Below, piece after piece: positions 26,468-34,851 of a stretch of 58,089 bases of DNA. The position numbers were made by a program, and so were the translations under genes. The stretch covers positions 1-58,089 of the forward strand of contig CALDSE010000076.1 in the NCBI GenBank assembly GCA_937911175.1. The letters are read 5' to 3'. The notes beneath the pieces were generated by a model. It saw nothing but the letters and a program-made list of their open reading frames with translations, ran no database searches and was not told where the DNA came from. The DNA comes from an uncultured Sediminibacterium sp. (GTDB lineage: Bacteria; Bacteroidota; Bacteroidia; Chitinophagales; Chitinophagaceae). The stretch's first letter is position 1. Each line of letters starts with the position of its first letter.

Positions 26468-27319
26468 TTATACAATAACTAGTAATGCTTGCGGTTCAAC
26501 GCTAATAGCTAAATCATCCATATCTGTTTCTAGAGATTCTCCGTCAATATGTAAAGGCCTTCCTTTTTTGTATTGAATGGAAATGTGCTTTATGGAATGT
26601 ATGCTTACTTTTTTTGATGCGTGGATGGTTTTATTAAATAATCTTATGGCAAGTAAACCCGCTTTTAAAATAGAGTGCGGCTGAATATGGACTATTTCAA
26701 GTTGCGCATCTTGTAAATCTGAATAAGGAGAAATGTAGGCATTGCTTCCAAATTGATTGGCATTGGCAATAGTGAGCGAAAAAACTTTTTCTATCGGCCC
26801 TCCGTTAATACTTATTTCGATGGGCTTGTAATTGAATAATGTATAAAGAGTAGATTTTACATAATTCATAAAACCTCTGTTGCTGCCTTTAGCAAAGCGG
26901 CTTGCTACAGCTGCATCAAAGCCAATACCTGTTGTACAAAAAAACATTCTGTCATTAATAATGCCCACATCAATGGCAACTTCTTTCCCAGTCAAGGCTC
27001 TAGCAAGTGCTTTATCAAATTGAAGAGGTAATTGTAAATGTCTTGCCAATCCATTGCCTGAACCCATGGGAATAATGCCTAATGGAATAGTAGTTTCGGT
27101 TAATGCAGAAGCTACTTCATTAATAGTACCATCTCCGCCAATAGCAATAATTTTTGTTGCTTTTTGTTCAATAGCTTTTTTGGCAAATTCATTTGCTTCT
27201 AATGGTTTAGTGGTTTCCCAAATAACCGTATTGGGAATCGCATCTAAGCTGGCTAGCCATTGCTTTTTTTGCGCTTGATTTTGAATGCCTGCATTCGGAT
27301 TATAGATAAAATGAATCAT
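26468..27319 (-). CDS. diacylglycerol kinase-family lipid kinase
   Basis: From the ATG at 27319 the protein is 283 residues (an in-frame TTG three codons earlier is less likely). It has the YegS/BmrU-type catalytic domain: FIYNPNAG at the start, the nucleotide-binding IGGDGTINEVASAL, and PMGSGNGLARHL. These enzymes phosphorylate diacylglycerol or related lipids. It is divergent from the exported protein at 27410 and shares no operon. The exact lipid substrate is not readable. Confidence 0.85.
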   Translation of the reverse strand: MIHFIYNPNAGIQNQAQKKQWLASLDAIPNTVIWETTKPLEANEFAKKAIEQKATKIIAIGGDGTINEVASALTETTIPLGIIPMGSGNGLARHLQLPLQFDKALARALTGKEVAIDVGIINDRMFFCTTGIGFDAAVASRFAKGSNRGFMNYVKSTLYTLFNYKPIEISINGGPIEKVFSLTIANANQFGSNAYISPYSDLQDAQLEIVHIQPHSILKAGLLAIRLFNKTIHASKKVSIHSIKHISIQYKKGRPLHIDGESLETDMDDLAISVEPQALLVIV

Positions 27320-27325
27320 GAACGG

Positions 27326-27333
27326 CAAAATTA
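27326..27333 (-). promoter_or_regulatory. candidate -7 element very close to the lipid kinase start (TAATTTTG)
   Basis: TAATTTTG on the minus strand fits TAnnTTTG and ends six bases before the ATG at 27319. If used, transcription would begin at or near the start codon, giving an almost leaderless mRNA. Confidence 0.35.
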
Positions 27334-27409
27334 TTTAATATCTATCATATTTGAAATATTATTACTTAGATCTTCCTCTTATTTTAATCAAAAAACGGTA
27401 TATTAGACT

Positions 27410-27976
27410 GTGAAAAAACTCATTGCCATATTTTGTTTTGCCGCCTTGTTATTATCAACAAGTAGCTTGAGCTATTTTTATTGGCTTCAGGAAAAGCTAC
27501 ATGAGCAAGAGCGCTTTGCAAGTATTGATGCAGGCGAAATTCTTGAAAAAGAAAATGAAAGTAATAATCATAGTAGCGATCAAATCACCATCACAGTAAA
27601 AGATAAATCCATTTTGCCCGAAGGTTATCAGTGGGAGGAGAAGGGCCGTGAATTTAGTTACAAGGGTATGTTTTATGATATTGTTTCCATTGAACAAACA
27701 AATGAAGGTTGGGTGATTAAAGCAGCATCCGATGAAGAAGAAGCAGCCATTGTTGCCAATCAACAAAAAGTACATCATTTAAATAAAGAAGCAGAATCAA
27801 AATCCAGTTCTTCTAAAATCAAATTGAATCTTAGCCTTGCTGTATATGAATGTCCTTCATTCAATACCCAAAGTTTATTCAACTATACTTTACTGAAAAA
27901 GAAGTATTCAATATTTGCTACGCCAATTTTAAGTAGCTATTCAGGAGAATTTTCGCATCCGCCAGAAACTGTCTAA
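27410..27976 (+). CDS. uncharacterised exported or membrane-anchored protein
   Basis: I do not recognise the family with certainty. The 188-residue protein starts with GTG and has an N-terminal hydrophobic helix (about residues 4-27) after two lysines, either a signal peptide or an anchor. A middle block reads GYQWEEKGREFSYKGMFYDI and then a DEEEAA stretch, resembling small Bacteroidota exported proteins with a strand-rich core. The tail is hydrophobic and ends in HPPETV. It precedes a TonB-dependent receptor by 64 bases on the same strand, so a role with that receptor is plausible by position only. Confidence 0.6.
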   Translation: MKKLIAIFCFAALLLSTSSLSYFYWLQEKLHEQERFASIDAGEILEKENESNNHSSDQITITVKDKSILPEGYQWEEKGREFSYKGMFYDIVSIEQTNEGWVIKAASDEEEAAIVANQQKVHHLNKEAESKSSSSKIKLNLSLAVYECPSFNTQSLFNYTLLKKKYSIFATPILSSYSGEFSHPPETV

Positions 27977-27990
27977 TACATAAGACAGGG

Positions 27991-28012
27991 CTATCAAATC
28001 ATTATTTGATAG
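27991..28012 (+). other. perfect 9-base hairpin between the exported protein and the TonB receptor
   Basis: CTATCAAAT at 27991-27999 pairs exactly with ATTTGATAG at 28004-28012 over a CATT loop, followed by the T-rich TATTCATTTTCATTTTTT. It may be a weak terminator or an attenuator that sets the ratio of the two genes. Confidence 0.5.
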
Positions 28013-28040
28013 TATTCATTTTCATTTTTTAAAATTTGAC

Positions 28041-30263
28041 ATGCGTTTAATATTAAGCGTACTGTTATTTTTTGGGATGAGTCTGGAACTTTTGGCGCAA
28101 TCTGATACTTCAAGTAAACGATTACAAGATGTAGTCATTTACGCTAATAAGTTTCCAACGCTTTCAAAAAATATCGTACAAAGGGTGGTTGCCTTAACCG
28201 ATAAAGCCTTGATTCAACAACAAGCGAATACAGCAGATATCTTAACTGCTTCTGGTCAGGTATTTGTGCAAAAAAGCCAAGCAGGCGGCGGAAGCCCCGT
28301 GGTGAGAGGCTTTGAAGCGAGTAGAGTACTCTTAATGGTGGATGGTGTACGTATGAACAGTGCTATTTTTAGAGCTGGGCATTTGCAAAATATTATTACA
28401 GTAGATAATATGATACTGGACAGAGTAGAAATCATTTATGGGCCAAGTTCTACTTTATATGGTAGTGATGCATTGGGTGGTGTAGTGAATTTATTTACCA
28501 AGCAGCCACAGTTGTTTAAATCAAATATTACATCAAAAAAAGCAGCTTGGAATGTGGATGGCAATTTAGTGTATCGATACGGCAATGGACAAAATGAACA
28601 ACGTCAACATATTGATATTAATATTGCCAATAATAAATGGGCATATCTAACCTCATTTACCAATAGCAGTTTTGGAGATTTGCGACAAGGGAATAAAAGA
28701 TCATCAACCTACCCAGATTTTGGTAAAAGATTTTTTTATGTAGCAAGAGAAAACAACATAGATGTTGTTAAAGACAATAGTGCATCAGTGAACATTCAAA
28801 AATTAAGTGGTTACAATCAAACCGATTTATTGCAAAAACTAATGTATCAACCAAATGAAAACACTACTCATATATTGAATGTGCAAATCTCTAATTCTTC
28901 TAATATTAATAGGTATGATCGTTTAACTGAAACGAGTAAAGGATTGCCTGTGTACTCAGAATGGTATTATGGTCCACAAGTGCGCAATATGATTGGTTAT
29001 AAATTAACTAAATCACAATTGAATGGTTACTTTCAAAAATTAACTACGAATGTCAATTACCAGCACTTGGAAGAAAGCAGAATGAGTAGAAGATTCAAGT
29101 CCAATGATAAAGAATATAGATTTGAAGCAGTGGATATGGTTGGTTTGAATATGGATTTACTACACCAAGGAAAGTCTAGTGCATTAAATATTGGAGTTGA
29201 GTCTTATTACAATAATGTAGGCTCTACTGCGTATAGTAATAATATTGCTACAAATGTTCGCAGCTCTATTGCCACTAGGTATAGTGATGGTCCTACCAAT
29301 ATGGCCAATTACGCATTGTATGCACAACATACCCAATTTTTGAAAGGTAATTGGGTGTTGAATACTGGCTTGCGTTTGAACAGTGTACAACTGAATGCCA
29401 ATTTTAAAGACACAGCACTTATGCATTTTCCATTCACAGATGCCAATCAAGATAATACTGCCATCACGGGTAATATTGGTATGGCCTACAATGGAGCAGC
29501 TGGATTAAGAGTTTCATTTGGTGCAAGCAGTGGATTTAGGGCACCCAATGTGGATGATTTAACCAAAGTATTTGATACAAGAACGGGTTATGTAGTAGTA
29601 CCCAATAAAGATTTAAAACCTGAGTATACTTACAATACCGAATTGAATGTATCTAAAACAACTTCAACTTATAGCATTGGTGCTTCACTATTTTATACCT
29701 GGTTTAAAAATGCATTGGTGGTAGATAAGTTCAAATGGAATAATGCAAGTTCTATTCTATACCAAGGTATCATGAGTGATGTGTATGCCACACAAAATAA
29801 AGCCAAGGCTATTGTATATGGTTTTAATGTCAATGGGTCTGCTAATTTAACACCTAATACAATTTTAGCAGCTACCTATACTTATACCAAAGGGAACTAT
29901 ACTAATCAAAAGCCTATTGGCTTGAATACAGCATTGCCGCTGGACCATATTCCGCCAAGCTATGGTAGAATTGGATTGAAGCATGAATTAAAAAAGTTTT
30001 CTGCAGAAATCTTTACTGTATTTAACGGCTGGAAACGTATAGAGGATTATAATTTAAATGGTGAGGACAATGAAATTTATGCCACTAAGGAAGGTATGCC
30101 TGCATGGCAAATTTGGAATATCAACACCAGCTATCAGCCAACAAAGAAATTAAATTTAAGTTTTCAAATTGAAAATATAGCAGACCTTAATTACAGGTAT
30201 TTTGCAAGTGGAATCTCTGCTCTAGGTAGAAACTATGTAGTACAAGCGAGGTATAGTTTTTAA
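28041..30263 (+). CDS. TonB-dependent receptor, haem/haemoglobin-receptor-like
   Basis: A 740-residue outer-membrane receptor with a signal peptide (about 19 residues), the plug blocks GGGSPVVRGFEASRVLLMVD and GVRMNSAIFRAGHLQN, IIYGPSSTLYGSDALGGVVN, and a barrel ending in RYSF. The plug sequence and the SGFRAPNVDDL plus VVVPNKDLKPE blocks resemble the HmuR/haemoglobin-receptor branch, where FRAP and NPNL motifs surround the haem-binding His. The NPNL equivalent here is altered (PNKDL), so haem is a likely but unproven ligand. Convergent with the marC-like gene 11 bases downstream. Confidence 0.85.
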   Translation: MRLILSVLLFFGMSLELLAQSDTSSKRLQDVVIYANKFPTLSKNIVQRVVALTDKALIQQQANTADILTASGQVFVQKSQAGGGSPVVRGFEASRVLLMVDGVRMNSAIFRAGHLQNIITVDNMILDRVEIIYGPSSTLYGSDALGGVVNLFTKQPQLFKSNITSKKAAWNVDGNLVYRYGNGQNEQRQHIDINIANNKWAYLTSFTNSSFGDLRQGNKRSSTYPDFGKRFFYVARENNIDVVKDNSASVNIQKLSGYNQTDLLQKLMYQPNENTTHILNVQISNSSNINRYDRLTETSKGLPVYSEWYYGPQVRNMIGYKLTKSQLNGYFQKLTTNVNYQHLEESRMSRRFKSNDKEYRFEAVDMVGLNMDLLHQGKSSALNIGVESYYNNVGSTAYSNNIATNVRSSIATRYSDGPTNMANYALYAQHTQFLKGNWVLNTGLRLNSVQLNANFKDTALMHFPFTDANQDNTAITGNIGMAYNGAAGLRVSFGASSGFRAPNVDDLTKVFDTRTGYVVVPNKDLKPEYTYNTELNVSKTTSTYSIGASLFYTWFKNALVVDKFKWNNASSILYQGIMSDVYATQNKAKAIVYGFNVNGSANLTPNTILAATYTYTKGNYTNQKPIGLNTALPLDHIPPSYGRIGLKHELKKFSAEIFTVFNGWKRIEDYNLNGEDNEIYATKEGMPAWQIWNINTSYQPTKKLNLSFQIENIADLNYRYFASGISALGRNYVVQARYSF

Positions 30264-30274
30264 ATTTTATCTTT

Positions 30275-30853
30275 TTAGCGTATCAGTGCTCCAACATTGC
30301 TAGAGAATATTTTAACGGCAATGGCTAAAAGAATGACACCAAAAAATTTACGAACGGCTAGTAAGCCTCCAGGGCCTAGTAAACGTTCAATAAAATTGAG
30401 CGATTTTAAAACTGCGTATACAATGACTAGGTTTATAAGAATACCTAGTGCAATATAAAGTTCATCATAGTTGGCTTTTAAAGACATAATAGTGGTAAGT
30501 GTTCCACTACCTGCAATAATGGGAAAGGCAATAGGCACCACAGCACCAGATTGCGCATTTTTATCGCCTTTAAAAATCTCATGGCCCAAGACCATTTCAA
30601 GTCCTAATAGAAAAATGACAATAGAACCACCCACCGCAAATGATTTAACATCTAATCCCAATAATTGCAAGAAGGGTTTTCCTAAAAATAAAAATAATAT
30701 CATAAGTGCCCCTGAAATAAGGGTTACTTTAAGCGATTTTATGGCCCCTGATTTTTCTTTCATAGCAATTAATAGTGGAATAGAGCCCACTATATCTATA
30801 ACGGCAAACAAAGTAAAAATAACGGTTAGTAATTGGTCAAATTGAAATACCAT
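30275..30853 (-). CDS. MarC-family integral membrane protein
   Basis: A 192-residue protein with six hydrophobic segments and the MarC/UPF0056 blocks LFAVIDIVGSIPLL near the N-terminus, AFPIIAGSGTLTTIMSLKA and a glycine-rich central helix. The function of the family is not established; the old link with multiple antibiotic resistance has not held. Its ATG at 30853 directly follows the U run of a hairpin that ends the upstream btuB transcript, so there is no room for a separate leader between them. Confidence 0.85.
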   Translation of the reverse strand: MVFQFDQLLTVIFTLFAVIDIVGSIPLLIAMKEKSGAIKSLKVTLISGALMILFLFLGKPFLQLLGLDVKSFAVGGSIVIFLLGLEMVLGHEIFKGDKNAQSGAVVPIAFPIIAGSGTLTTIMSLKANYDELYIALGILINLVIVYAVLKSLNFIERLLGPGGLLAVRKFFGVILLAIAVKIFSSNVGALIR

Positions 30854-30854
30854 A

Positions 30855-30888
30855 AAAAAAGCTTTGTATGAAGATACAAAGCTTTTTT
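30855..30888 (-). terminator. strong hairpin terminator after btuB, abutting the marC-family start
   Basis: GCTTTGTAT at 30861-30869 pairs with ATACAAAGC at 30874-30882, extended by A/T pairs on both sides to about 15 pairs, with T runs at either end. Read on the minus strand it follows btuB by some 60 bases and its U run finishes at the start codon of the MarC-family gene. It is nearly symmetric and could act in both directions. Confidence 0.8.
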
Positions 30889-30949
30889 AGATTTACTCAA
30901 CCATTAAAATGAGTAGGACGATTATTGTTATATTGTTAACACTAAAATT

Positions 30950-32878
30950 CTAATTCAAACGTATTCCAAATTGAAACATTCTGCCAATGGCATTGTACCC
31001 ATTGATTTCATTAAAATTGTCGTTTAGGAGGTTTTGTCCATTTGCAAACACTGTAATGCGGTTGCTCCATTTGTATTGTATGCTTGCATTTAAAAGAGTA
31101 TAGTATCCCAAGGTAACATCTGGTTTAGCATAGCCACCTACATCCTTTCTTTCACTAATGAATCTTCCAGTTAAACTTGCATTCCATTTGCTATTAATGA
31201 TATAATTCCATTGTGCGTTTAAACTGTGTCTAGGACGCTTTAATAAATAGTTGTAAGTAATGGTATCCGTTGTGGTGATTCTATTTTGATTGGTTTCTTG
31301 TCCATTCATTAATGTATAGTTCAATGAAATTTGGTGCTGCTCGGTGATGGGATGTTGAATTTCAATTTCTAATCCATTTACTTTTTGTTGGATAAAATTG
31401 AAAAAATTATAATCTATATAATTATAGTCAATGCCATTTTTGATATTTCTGTTGTAGTAAACTGCTCTTGCAAATACTTGTCCTTTTCTAAATGAAATAC
31501 CCAGCTCGGTATTGAAAGAGGTTTCTGCTTTTAATTGGTCGTTGTAACTTAATTGATAAAGCGATGGTGCTTTAAATCCAGTGGACACGCTTGCTATCAA
31601 TCTTACCTGATCACTCAATGCATAAGAAGGATTTATTGTAAATGTTTGGTTATTGCCAAAACGATTGTGATTATTGTATCTAGCCCCTAATTCAAGCAAC
31701 CATTTTTTTGCATTGTCATTCATTAAGACAGAGGTATACAAGGCATTCTGAAATTGGAAAGTGTCTTTAAATACATCATTGTAAGGGCCATATTGGCTAA
31801 TGGATTCGTAGGTTTGATTGTAAGAGCCGTATCTAAAGTCTGTTCCAATAATCCATTGCATATTTTTATGAAGAGGCGTTGATAAAAAGGCATCTACAAA
31901 ATGTGTTGTACCTGCGTATTGATTGTTTTCGTAAATCGTATACTTTTTATCTGCACTGTCATTTAAATAGGTCCTGTCTTGAGTGGTGTATTGATACTGT
32001 AATTGAAAACTTGTTTTTGACTTTTTATATTTCAACACTAGGCCACTCATGGTAGTTGCGTTTTTGAACTCATTGTCTTTTTCATCCATAAAGCCACCAT
32101 AATCTATGGCAGATGTATAGGCCGTCTTTCTGCTTGACAATTGTATATTCCAAAGCGTGTCAATTTGGTATTTTGCTTTTACAAAAAAGCTATTGTTTTG
32201 ATAGCCATCCTTGTCAAAATTGGCTTTGTTGGTGATATCCTTGGCCGAAGAAAATCCGTCTGCATTTTGATTTTCAAATCCAATGGTATAGTTTAATTTA
32301 TTGATGCTACTATTAAACTGCAAATTGCCTTGCTTAGTACCATAGCTACCATAGCTTAATGCGCCGGTCACAAAGGGTGCGCCTTTTGATTTTGTTATAA
32401 TATTGATGACACCACCAATTGCGTCGGATCCATAAAGGGTGCTTTGCGCACCTTTTAGAATTTCAATGCGTTCCACTTGATTCAGTGGTACTAAGTTTAA
32501 ATCAAATTCATTGCTAATCATAGATGGGTCACCTACCGGGGCGCCGTCTAATAAAATCAAGGTTCTTCCGGAAGCTGCGCCGCGCATATAAACACTGGGA
32601 ACGGTTCCTAAATTACTTAAACTACCTGGCAAGCTTAATCCTGCTTGCTCATTCAAAACCTGTGCAATGGTTCTGCCAGCATTTTGTTGAATTTGAGCAG
32701 CAGTAATAACAGTGATGACTTTGCTAGTTCCATTTTGTTTCTGCTCAATTTTATTGGCAGTGACAATGACATCCTCCAGCTGATTGGGGGTTGAACTTTT
32801 TTGAAGACTGTCTTTTTGCCCAAAGAGGAGGGTGGCGGTGATTAGACACACCGAGAGCGTGATTAATTTTTTGCTCAT
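30950..32878 (-). CDS. btuB: TonB-dependent vitamin B12 receptor
   Basis: A 642-residue outer-membrane receptor with a signal peptide (about 20 residues), the TonB-box/plug region LEDVIVTANKIEQKQNG, VYMRGAASGRTLILLDGAPVG and ILKGAQSTLYGSDAIGGVIN, and a barrel ending GIRLN. The assignment to BtuB rests mainly on the cobalamin riboswitch directly upstream, plus the BtuB-like length and plug. Expression is expected to fall when B12 is plentiful. The ATG lies within one arm of a 10-base inverted repeat (32873-32908). ABC components for B12 import are not in the window. Confidence 0.88.
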   Translation of the reverse strand: MSKKLITLSVCLITATLLFGQKDSLQKSSTPNQLEDVIVTANKIEQKQNGTSKVITVITAAQIQQNAGRTIAQVLNEQAGLSLPGSLSNLGTVPSVYMRGAASGRTLILLDGAPVGDPSMISNEFDLNLVPLNQVERIEILKGAQSTLYGSDAIGGVINIITKSKGAPFVTGALSYGSYGTKQGNLQFNSSINKLNYTIGFENQNADGFSSAKDITNKANFDKDGYQNNSFFVKAKYQIDTLWNIQLSSRKTAYTSAIDYGGFMDEKDNEFKNATTMSGLVLKYKKSKTSFQLQYQYTTQDRTYLNDSADKKYTIYENNQYAGTTHFVDAFLSTPLHKNMQWIIGTDFRYGSYNQTYESISQYGPYNDVFKDTFQFQNALYTSVLMNDNAKKWLLELGARYNNHNRFGNNQTFTINPSYALSDQVRLIASVSTGFKAPSLYQLSYNDQLKAETSFNTELGISFRKGQVFARAVYYNRNIKNGIDYNYIDYNFFNFIQQKVNGLEIEIQHPITEQHQISLNYTLMNGQETNQNRITTTDTITYNYLLKRPRHSLNAQWNYIINSKWNASLTGRFISERKDVGGYAKPDVTLGYYTLLNASIQYKWSNRITVFANGQNLLNDNFNEINGYNAIGRMFQFGIRLN

Positions 32879-32908
32879 TGTTTTGTTTTTTTTGAGTTAA
32901 CAATGAGC
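32873..32908 (-). promoter_or_regulatory. 10-base inverted repeat covering the btuB start codon
   Basis: On the minus strand GCTCATTGTT (32908-32899) is followed after 16 A-rich bases by AACAATGAGC (32882-32873), an exact complement. The ATG of btuB (32878-32876) is inside the second arm. In mRNA the stem would hide the initiation region, so it could be the expression platform of the riboswitch. Function is inferred. Confidence 0.5.
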
Positions 32909-33065
32909 TTCCTGGAGAAAGAGAACCATAATTGATTAAGGAGTCGTCAGAGATAGTCGTAAGAGATTAGCATCTTAAAAATAAATGCATACCATCTTTA
33001 TATCTTCGGGCCTTAATTTTTTTATAATCCCTGCTTTTTACCCGAAAGCTGTTGATTTTTTAAAC

Positions 33066-33222
33066 TAGGCAGGTCTTCTGGCTTGTTCTTCTAGGATGCG
33101 TCCTTCCCAAATTGCTTCAGTGGACTTTTTGCATCAATTGCTTTGCAGCAACGAACTCACAGCTACGGGAATAGCCCCCGATTTTAACGGGATTCCCTTT
33201 TAATCATTTGCATGAACCTAAT
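33066..33222 (-). promoter_or_regulatory. cobalamin riboswitch
   Basis: Read on the minus strand the aptamer landmarks are in order: AGGTTCATGCAAATGATT, AAAAGGGAATCCCG, then GGGGCTATTCCCGTAGCTGTGA (core region near 33140-33165, close to the family pattern GGGxCTGxCCCCGCAACTGTGA), and finally the B12 box AAGCCAGAAGACCTGCC at 33070-33086. The aptamer ends about 190 bases before the btuB ATG. It binds adenosyl- or other cobalamins and switches off B12 uptake genes. Confidence 0.93.
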
Positions 33223-33229
33223 TCTGAAA

Positions 33230-33237
33230 CAAATTTA
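33230..33237 (-). promoter_or_regulatory. candidate -7 element of the btuB riboswitch transcript (TAAATTTG)
   Basis: TAAATTTG on the minus strand fits TAnnTTTG and lies a few bases before the first aptamer bases, where a riboswitch promoter should be. No clear -33 TTG. Confidence 0.5.
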
Positions 33238-33326
33238 GTATTTATATATCCCTCACTATTTTTAATTACTAACGGGTTGTTGAAAACTAGGTCATTTTTA
33301 TTATATTTATAATTCATTGACTAGAT

Positions 33327-34655
33327 ATGAAGCAAAAGCAAGGCATTAATTTTTTTAGCCTTACCATGATTGTGGTGAGTTTGGTCATTGGCATGGGTAT
33401 TTTTAAAACCCCTGCCACCATTGCAGCAAAATCGGGAACGCCCCTAATTTTTTTTAGTGCTTGGTTTATTGGAGGTGTAATTGCTTTATTTGGAGCCCTT
33501 ACTTATGCAGAAATTGGACAAAGACTTCCAGTGATGGGTGGCTATTATAAAGTATTTGCGCATTGCTATCATCCGGGTGTTGGTTTTACTATTAACGTTT
33601 TAATTTTAATTAGTAATGCAGCATCACTAGCGGTGGTGGCTTTAATTGGTGCCGACTATGTAAGTGATTTATTATTTGGTAGGCCATCTGGTACTTTATT
33701 TAATATTATAGTAGCCTCTGCTTCTGTGGGGCTTTTTTATATTGTTAATTTACTTGGATTAAAGACAAGTAGTCGCACGCAGAATATTTTAATGGTGGTA
33801 AAAATTTCTTTAATTGTACTTTTAATTTCTTCATTGTTTAAAGGTGTCACTGTTCCTCCACATGGTATTAACGAAGGAAAAATTTATACTTATGATGGAA
33901 CCAACGGGGCTTTATTATTACTAGTAAGTTTAGTCTCTGTATTTTTTACTTACGGTGGGTATCAACAAACTATCAATTTTGGATCGGAAGTAAAATCGGC
34001 CAAGACCATGCAAAGAGGTATTGTAGTAGGCATACTAGTAGTACTATTTTTATATTTAGCCATTAACTACACTTATATTAAAGTCATTGGATTTGATCAA
34101 ATGAAAAATGCCAATGCCATTGGTTCTTTATTATTTGAAGCCTGGTTTGGAAAATTCGGGGCCAAGGTTTTTGATTTTGCCATGGTCTTAAGTGTACTTG
34201 CCTATGTGAATGTAATATTAATGAGTAACCCTCGTGTGATGTTTGCAATGAGTGAGGATAAAGTACTACCTGCCATTTTTCAAAAGAAACATCCAAAAAC
34301 AGATGCTTTAGTACCTGGCTTAACTGTATTTGCTATTACTACTATACTAGTTACATTTTTTGGTAAAGGGGTAGACGATGTACTAAGCTTTAGTATCTTT
34401 TTAGATTGTATGGGTATGAGTACTTCTGCTGCTACCTTATTAATATTAAGAAGAAAAAAACAAGGCGATGCTACCGTTACGGGGGCTTTAAAAAGATGGA
34501 CACCTATTTTTTGTGTGGTTTTTGTACTATCCTATGCTTTGGTGGCTTGCGCGGTGGTCATTGATAAGCCTTATTCTGCATTAACAGCCGTTATTTTATT
34601 ATGTATTGTCCTAGTATTATATAGAATATTTTATTATAAGCCTTCTACATATTAG
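33327..34655 (+). CDS. APC-family amino acid permease
   Basis: A 442-residue protein with about 12 membrane segments. The unwound TM1 motif GMGIFKTPATIAAKSG, AWFIGGVIALFGALTYAEIG in TM2 and YGGYQQTINFGSEVKSAKTM in TM6 place it with APC transporters near the L-amino acid and serine/threonine exchangers. It has its own transcription unit, divergent from btuB. The substrate cannot be told. A perfect 7-base hairpin (CCTTCTA/TAGAAGG, 34641-34659) spans its stop codon but has no U run. Confidence 0.85.
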   Translation: MKQKQGINFFSLTMIVVSLVIGMGIFKTPATIAAKSGTPLIFFSAWFIGGVIALFGALTYAEIGQRLPVMGGYYKVFAHCYHPGVGFTINVLILISNAASLAVVALIGADYVSDLLFGRPSGTLFNIIVASASVGLFYIVNLLGLKTSSRTQNILMVVKISLIVLLISSLFKGVTVPPHGINEGKIYTYDGTNGALLLLVSLVSVFFTYGGYQQTINFGSEVKSAKTMQRGIVVGILVVLFLYLAINYTYIKVIGFDQMKNANAIGSLLFEAWFGKFGAKVFDFAMVLSVLAYVNVILMSNPRVMFAMSEDKVLPAIFQKKHPKTDALVPGLTVFAITTILVTFFGKGVDDVLSFSIFLDCMGMSTSAATLLILRRKKQGDATVTGALKRWTPIFCVVFVLSYALVACAVVIDKPYSALTAVILLCIVLVLYRIFYYKPSTY

Positions 34656-34851
34656 AAGGGTGAATTTCTGCCGCTCAAACCCCATTTTAGAGCCATCTTC
34701 CCTTAATTTATGCTTAAAAAAGCTAATTTCTAGCCTTTCATCGTTACTAAATGCTGTTCAGCGCTTGCCTTTTCCGTCTGTCTAAAAATTACTCAACTAG
34801 CCCTTTATGTAGTATTTTTGTATTGTAAAAAGAGTTCTAACAACACATTAC
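34656..34851. other. intergenic gap before the TolC gene
   Basis: No gene or RNA was recognised. It holds the 3' half of a small hairpin at its left end and a candidate -7 element at its right end. Confidence 0.4.
34813..34820 (+). promoter_or_regulatory. candidate -7 element for the efflux operon (TATTTTTG)
   Basis: TATTTTTG fits TAnnTTTG, 31 bases before the TolC-family ATG. No TTG at the expected -33 position. Confidence 0.4.

Noticed and set aside
27317..27328. TTG at 27328 as start of the lipid kinase
   Set aside because: An ATG three codons later begins the conserved FIYNPNAG region directly, and the TTG lies inside a -7-like box.
34641..34659. Terminator at the end of the APC permease
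   Set aside because: The 7-base hairpin spans the stop codon but no U run follows.
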